Below are positions 8,341-12,348 of a stretch of 12,348 nt of DNA, piece after piece. The DNA is taken from the NCBI GenBank assembly GCA_005281725.1, contig SSBO01000096.1, positions 1 to 12,348 of the forward strand, written 5' to 3'. The notes under the pieces are model-generated. The model made no database searches. It saw only the letters and a program-made list of their open reading frames with translations, and was not told the DNA's origin. Made by a program: the position numbers and the translations under genes. This stretch comes from Wuchereria bancrofti. Lineage: Eukaryota > Nematoda > Chromadorea > Rhabditida > Onchocercidae. Each line of letters begins with the position of its first letter. The first letter of the stretch is position 1.

Positions 8341-8502
8341 GTATGTGAGAAATAGTAGAAAAACACATTTTTTTAAAAAAGCAGACTTGAATCACGAGTG
8401 TAGCTTACAGGAAAATTTTTTACATAAAATCATTCGGAAACCACTTTTACTTATGCGTGATTTTAAATGAAACCAAAAGCGTCTGAATTTAAAAAGAAAA
8501 GA

Positions 8503-8534
8503 AAAAAACATAACATATATATGTTATGTTTTTT
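8503..8534. repeat. Perfect 32-base palindrome
   Basis: The sequence runs A6, CATAACATAT, then its exact complement ATATGTTATG, T6, with no loop. It could extrude as a cruciform. Flanking purine-rich DNA on the left and a T-rich tract on the right extend the symmetry imperfectly. Confidence 0.85.
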
Positions 8535-8544
8535 CCTTTTTTTT

Positions 8545-8592
8545 TACATATATATGCAGAAATACTATACATACATATATATGCAGAAATAC
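8545..8592. repeat. Two 21-base direct repeats, 27-base period
   Basis: The unit beginning TACATATATATGCAG and ending AAATAC occurs at 8545-8565 and again at 8572-8592, with a six-base spacer. Both copies are identical. They follow the 32-base palindrome directly and share its ATATAT core, so the three may have arisen together by replication slippage. Confidence 0.8.
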
Positions 8593-8729
8593 ACTTCCTG
8601 ACATGTACAGTCCGAGCAAATTTGGAATTAGTAGATTTTTGACCCTTGCTCTCCTTGCTTTCTTTGTTGATTAAGTTCCCAGTTTATATTTTCCTTTCCC
8701 TTCACATCCGAAGGATTTTTTGAAACATG

Positions 8730-10174
8730 TCATTTTTTCCATTCAAAATCAAACGCACGAGCATTTTTTGAAGCAATAACAAAGCAGTAATGTTCAAGCA
8801 ACTGCGAAAGTAGGATCTTTTCATCCAATTCCGTTTCTCAATCCTGAACATAATTCTACTTAAGCAATTCGTAAACAAAGCATGTCAGTTTCAGCTTTAA
8901 TAAGAATATGCAAGTATCATTGACCAGATTTACGAATTTAAAAATGGTATTTACGCCGAATCTTCATAGGAAGACCATAAAATGAATACTGTAAAAGAAG
9001 CAACTTCATTCACAAAACTTTTTCACTTGTATATCCGGGATTTCCTTCCCATAAATTTCTCACATTGTCTTGACAATAACGTTCTTCCAGCCACTACCAA
9101 TAAATCTAAAAAAATTTCTGCTGAATATGAAAGACAACTTACTAAATGAGAATTAAAAAAAAAAAATCGGTAACAAATAAGAAGAAACAAAAACAACAAC
9201 ACATATGACTATGACAGTATCTTTTTTATTATGTGTCATGGACCTATTATAAAATACTAACCGCCTTTTCTGGGCATCTAAATTCTCACAAGCGGCAAGG
9301 CCTGGTAAAATTATACCACGACACATTATTTTGCCAAACGTATCGCCTATATTCACCTGAGGTTAAAATGAAAATAAGGATTGTGAAATATTTTATTTTG
9401 TTAAAAAAAAATTATTCCTAAAGAAAGTAAAATTCGAGTATGAACTTTTATTTGCAATAATTAAAATATGCATTTTTCTGAGACTGTGGCAGCAACAATC
9501 ATGAATATGCGATGTTGAAGGATGGCAATATCCTTTGATCATGATTATTAGAGGGATTCAATATCACTGAAAGCTAGTGACTTATGAAAACGTGGAACTT
9601 ATAAAATTAAATGCAAATGTAAATTTTGAAAACAGAGTAAGTAAAACAAACCTGCTCGTAATTCAAGAAAAAAAGAATTCTCAAACCATTTGACGCAGCT
9701 GACAAAAGTGCGTCACTCTGACTTGTTTCCACGTACACCAGCACACATTCTGCGATAAACAATGTCGGCAATTTGTAATTTAATTCACAACTGCCAAGCT
9801 TTTCCTTGAATTCGTTTAATTGTCTCAAATCCGCACCAACCAAATGGTAGTCACCTGCATGCAGATCTGAATGTTCCACTTCCTTTGCTAAACAAACAAT
9901 TTATTAAAACGAACAGTAGCGAATGATATAAATACCTCCTTTCACTCGTTTATCATCTCTATCGTTTTAGAATGATTTAAAATTTCCGTTTGCACCACCT
10001 GTTTGTATGTAACCTTAAATTCAGATTCAGTTTTAGAGCTAGTGTGCCTTAAAAGTCACGCTCTTCCGAAAACATAGAAACAAAATTAGGTGAACCAGGT
10101 CTTAGCATCTGTCGAATCTTCTTCGCAGTGACTGAACTAAAATCTGCTTCAACGTATCGATAAAAAACTACAGT
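8730..10174 (-). pseudogene. LCMT1: LCMT1, PP2A leucine carboxyl methyltransferase, truncated
   Basis: LCMT1 methylates the C-terminal leucine of the PP2A catalytic subunit using SAM. Exons are 10060-10174, 9652-9887, 9262-9356, 9019-9105 and 8730-8843, and splice phases agree throughout. Diagnostic segments are RYVEADFSSVTAKKI (family: VDF...T.KK), VGADLRQL, LPTLFIAECVLVY, NYEQ|VNIGDTFGKIM, SGWKNV and LLSQLLEHYCFVIA, ending at TGA 8730-8732. About 215 codons remain of roughly 330. The N-terminal third with the SAM-binding glycine motif and the GYW region was not found upstream, where a plus-strand gene begins instead. An in-frame TGA lies at 9060-9062, and the frame shifts between IEK and ELDEK near 8833. 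Homology is near certain; pseudogene status is likely, with assembly or base errors as the alternative. Confidence 0.8.
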
Positions 10175-10212
10175 CTTTACGTTCCGTAAAAGATAGCGGT
10201 TCTTTATTCCAG

Positions 10213-12229
10213 ATACGAGTAACTAGAGGTACTTATCGCCGTATTAGGCGTTCATCTAAAAGTAGTACTGCTATCAGCTCATCAAATTCTAGAAACGAGT
10301 CTATATCATCTGTGGTTGACGAGTTGCGTGATGTAAGTTTGGTAAACTGTTATAAAACTACAAAAAAAGTAGAATTTTTTGAGTACGAAAGTATTTGTAT
10401 GATCAAAATGAAGTATTTGGTGATTAACTAAAAAGAAATCGTGAAAGGAATTGATTAAAGTGCTGAATTTTTCCTTTGAGATAGAAGATGTTGGAAAAAA
10501 AGTGGAAAATTTCGGAGAACTGTATAACGATATACAACGAACTTCATCCTCAATTCTTACACTAAATAACGAAAACAGAGAAAACCACGACCAGTCGACT
10601 GGAGCTGAGTAGCATTTTGCTCTTAATTAGAATGCTTTTATTTGTTATTTTTTTTATTTGTTACTTAATGTTTTTTTTTTTACATCGAACATATGTTATA
10701 GTGAGGAAAAAGCGGTGGACAAGAAAAAACATAAATCATTTGAATATAGCAATGAATTGTCAATCAGCAGTGAGTTCACAGTCCATAAAATGCCCAAAAA
10801 TCCACAAGGAGACTCCAAAAATTGGACTGGTTCATGCGCCAGATCTGATGGTTTTCTTTTTATTTTTATTTTTTGATTAGATTGCGATACAAACCAGCAG
10901 TTAGTCTAGTTGATCAACCTGGTCATCCTTCGTAGTATAAATGAGCCGCAAAAACGTAGTAAAATGTGTCTCAACATTTGAAGTAAGTTAAAAAGACAAT
11001 TCGTTTTCTATCCTTGTAATTAAATATTGTTATCGATAATTGAACATAGGAATTTTTCATGCTGTTCAGCTGTTAAAATAGTTAACACCATGTCAATATG
11101 TGATTTGCTGTCGAACATTTCTGATGATGTTTGGTGATTCATAGGTCCGTATATTTTCCACATTCAGCTTTTTTGCTTCCTTTTTATGACGAAGGTATTA
11201 TTTATATTACTTTCATTTCAGGTGCACCTGATGATATCAAACCAAAATATTTTATGCTGGATGAATCATATAACTTTCTATACAGCCTTTGTCCGGTGAT
11301 CTCATTCGAAAATGAGCAATCTTTCACTGAATTAGGCGATCAAATTAGAAGCATATCGAATAAATCGTCAGACGTTGAACTGGTTCTATTTATCAACTGT
11401 TCTGGATCTTTCTTCGTATTCTAACTTCAGCTTCTTTTTAATTTAAGGACTAAAATTCTGTTTTAGGAACGATCTGTGTCCATGCAAGACAATTTGTATG
11501 CATCAGAACATTATAATGAAGGAAATAGCCTTCTTGGTAAAGGCTGGATTGTTCATCATCGTTGGAAACCTGAGTCTTTTGTTAGTTATTTAACATAGCA
11601 ACACTCGTTTTTCATAATGTTTTTATTAAAGATGGTGTACTTTTGAGAACAGTGTCGCTTTTAAATTTCTATGTTGAAGGATGGCCGAACTTCGACAATT
11701 TCTTTATCGACTAACACAGATTTCTCTCAAAATTTTGATGTGGAAATAAGAAATATTCTCGATGAAACTTCAAATGAGGTAATTCAGAACTGTTTAGAAC
11801 CTTAGTTTTAGAGTGATTAGAAAAAAAAATTTTTTTTTTCACCGTTTGTTTTCTTTACGACATTCAGTTTATTTTTTCTATGTGATTTGTATCGACATAT
11901 TTCATTTTATTAACGTGTTTTGCTCGGCGAGTATGTAAATATTCTGTGTCGTGTCAGTTTCCTCTTGTGTTGTGAGATTGTTTCCTTCATAAAAGGTATG
12001 ATTGTTCATTATCATTGGAAACCTGAGTCTTTTGTTATTCATGAACGACTTTTTTTTGCTTACCCCTGTAGTGTTTGTATATAGTGCATTATTGTTGCAG
12101 GTGATGAGTCAGAGACATTCGAATAATGGTAGTCTTAATGGTGAAATTCCTGTACTTGAGGAAGTAGAAAATATGCTGAAACATGCTGGTGATGGTGATA
12201 AGACTTCATTTTCTATATCACATCACCAG
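10213..12229 (+). CDS. Unknown Ser/Asn-rich acidic protein, seven exons, partial
   Basis: Exons are 10213-10332, 10481-10608, 10702-10850, 11222-11382, 11467-11580, 11680-11778 and 12101-12229. Their phases (0, 2, 1, 0, 0, 0, 0) agree at every junction and sum to exactly 300 open codons. Acceptors such as TTATTCCAG, ATTTCAG and TTGTTGCAG and donors such as GAT|GTAAGT are good; TTTGAG before exon 2 and GTTGAAG before exon 6 are weak. It starts with a basic RGTYRRIRRSSKSS patch, then Ser-, Asn- and Glu-rich stretches (SSSNSRNESISSVVDELRD, EEKAVDKKKHKSFEYS, DEIR-like acidic helices, LEEVENMLKHAGDGDK). No catalytic motif, membrane segment or known domain is visible; it resembles a disordered regulatory or scaffold region. 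Both ends lie outside what is seen: no start codon, and a donor at 12230 implies more exons to the right. Confidence 0.6.
11547..11584 (+). repeat. 38-base repeat, copy 1, at end of exon 5
   Basis: The sequence GATTGTTCATCATCG...CCTGAGTCTTTTGTTA recurs at 12000-12037 with two substitutions. This copy spans the last residues of exon 5 (IVHHRWKPESF) and the first bases of its GTTAGT donor. Using an earlier donor at 11537 would place the repeat in an intron but break the phase with exon 6. Confidence 0.8.
11821..11839. repeat. A9-T10 run in intron 6
   Basis: Nine A are followed directly by ten T, a self-complementary homopolymer pair 43 bases after the exon 6 donor. Such runs are common in A+T-rich introns and sensitive to length errors in sequencing. 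Confidence 0.6.
12000..12037 (+). repeat. 38-base repeat, copy 2, in intron 6
   Basis: Two of 38 bases differ from 11547-11584. The reading IVHYHWKPESF is kept, with both changes altering residues (HR to YH). It is preceded by TTCATAAAAG and followed by GTTATT instead of GTTAGT, so it could be a decayed or alternative copy of the exon 5 end. Confidence 0.8.
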
Positions 12230-12348
12230 GTAGCGATACTTTTCAAGAAAATAAAATCAGAAGTGTATTTCTAGGTTATTGTTCCTGATTTCTGTTCATT
12301 TCAATCAAATTTATATCGATGATTCTCTAACTTATAAAAAACCTTATT

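Larger units (their letters stand above)
8048..8729. other. Spacer with hairpin, palindrome and direct repeats
   Basis: No gene is supported between the 5' end of the methyltransferase-like pseudogene and the stop codon of LCMT1. The stretch holds three repeat structures listed separately at 8314-8340, 8503-8534 and 8545-8592. Confidence 0.5.

Noticed and set aside
9233..9421. 62-codon plus-strand open frame
   Set aside because: It is antisense to the LCMT1 exon at 9262-9356, which has clear family homology.
10057..10170. Plus-strand frame reading SSENIETKLGEPGLSICRIF and onward, upstream of the seven-exon gene
   Set aside because: It looked like an extra exon needing a frameshift, but the minus strand of the same DNA encodes the LCMT1 exon RYVEADFSSVTAKKI with matching splice phases, so this is its antisense shadow.
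11131..11424. 97-codon frame starting before the acceptor at 11222
   Set aside because: The part before 11222 is intron-like (T-rich, then ATTTCAG) and the part after 11382 follows a phase 0 GTTCTA donor. Only 11222-11382 is kept as an exon.
9512..11685. 15-base match ATGTTGAAGGATGGC at 9512-9526 and 11671-11685
   Set aside because: The flanks are unrelated, and one shared 15-mer in 12 kb of biased sequence is within chance expectation.

Overview
This looks like an A+T-rich, intron-rich nuclear DNA window from a metazoan, most likely a nematode. The evidence is short coding blocks bounded by GT...AG splice sites with T-rich TTTCAG-type acceptors, and clear homology to the eukaryotic PP2A leucine carboxyl methyltransferase LCMT1. 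The species cannot be fixed from the sequence; a filarial-like base composition is only an impression. No rRNA, tRNA, CRISPR array or intact transposon was seen.

Layout. Positions 1-3252 are mostly non-coding, with two weak plus-strand candidates: a terminal-exon-like frame at 1278-1424, and a two-exon gene for a small secreted-type peptide at 2452-2723 followed by AATAAA signals. From 8047 down to 3253 on the minus strand lies a decayed multi-exon gene resembling a SAM-dependent methyltransferase with a CxxC segment. Its frame is broken at several points and two internal exons, including the expected SAM-binding glycine motif, are not found. From 10174 down to 8730 on the minus strand are the last five exons of LCMT1. 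They lack the N-terminal third and carry an in-frame TGA and a frameshift. From 10213 to the right edge, head to head with LCMT1, is a plus-strand gene of unknown function: seven exons joining with consistent phases into 300 open codons, incomplete at both ends.

The largest anomaly is structural. Positions 3358-5053 and 5055-6750 appear to be the same 1,696 bases, separated by one N at 5054. This looks like two contig ends that overlap but were never merged, so the true locus is probably 1,697 bases shorter and the duplicated exons are artefacts. The breaks in the two methyltransferase-like genes lie mostly outside this overlap, while the plus-strand gene keeps its frame. Local gene decay is therefore the favoured reading over pervasive sequencing error, although the plus-strand exons were themselves chosen for being open.

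No new multi-gene system could be supported. The points most worth checking are the assembly artefact, the two neighbouring methyltransferase genes that both lack the SAM-binding part, the unrecognised plus-strand gene with its repeated exon end, and several perfect palindromes.
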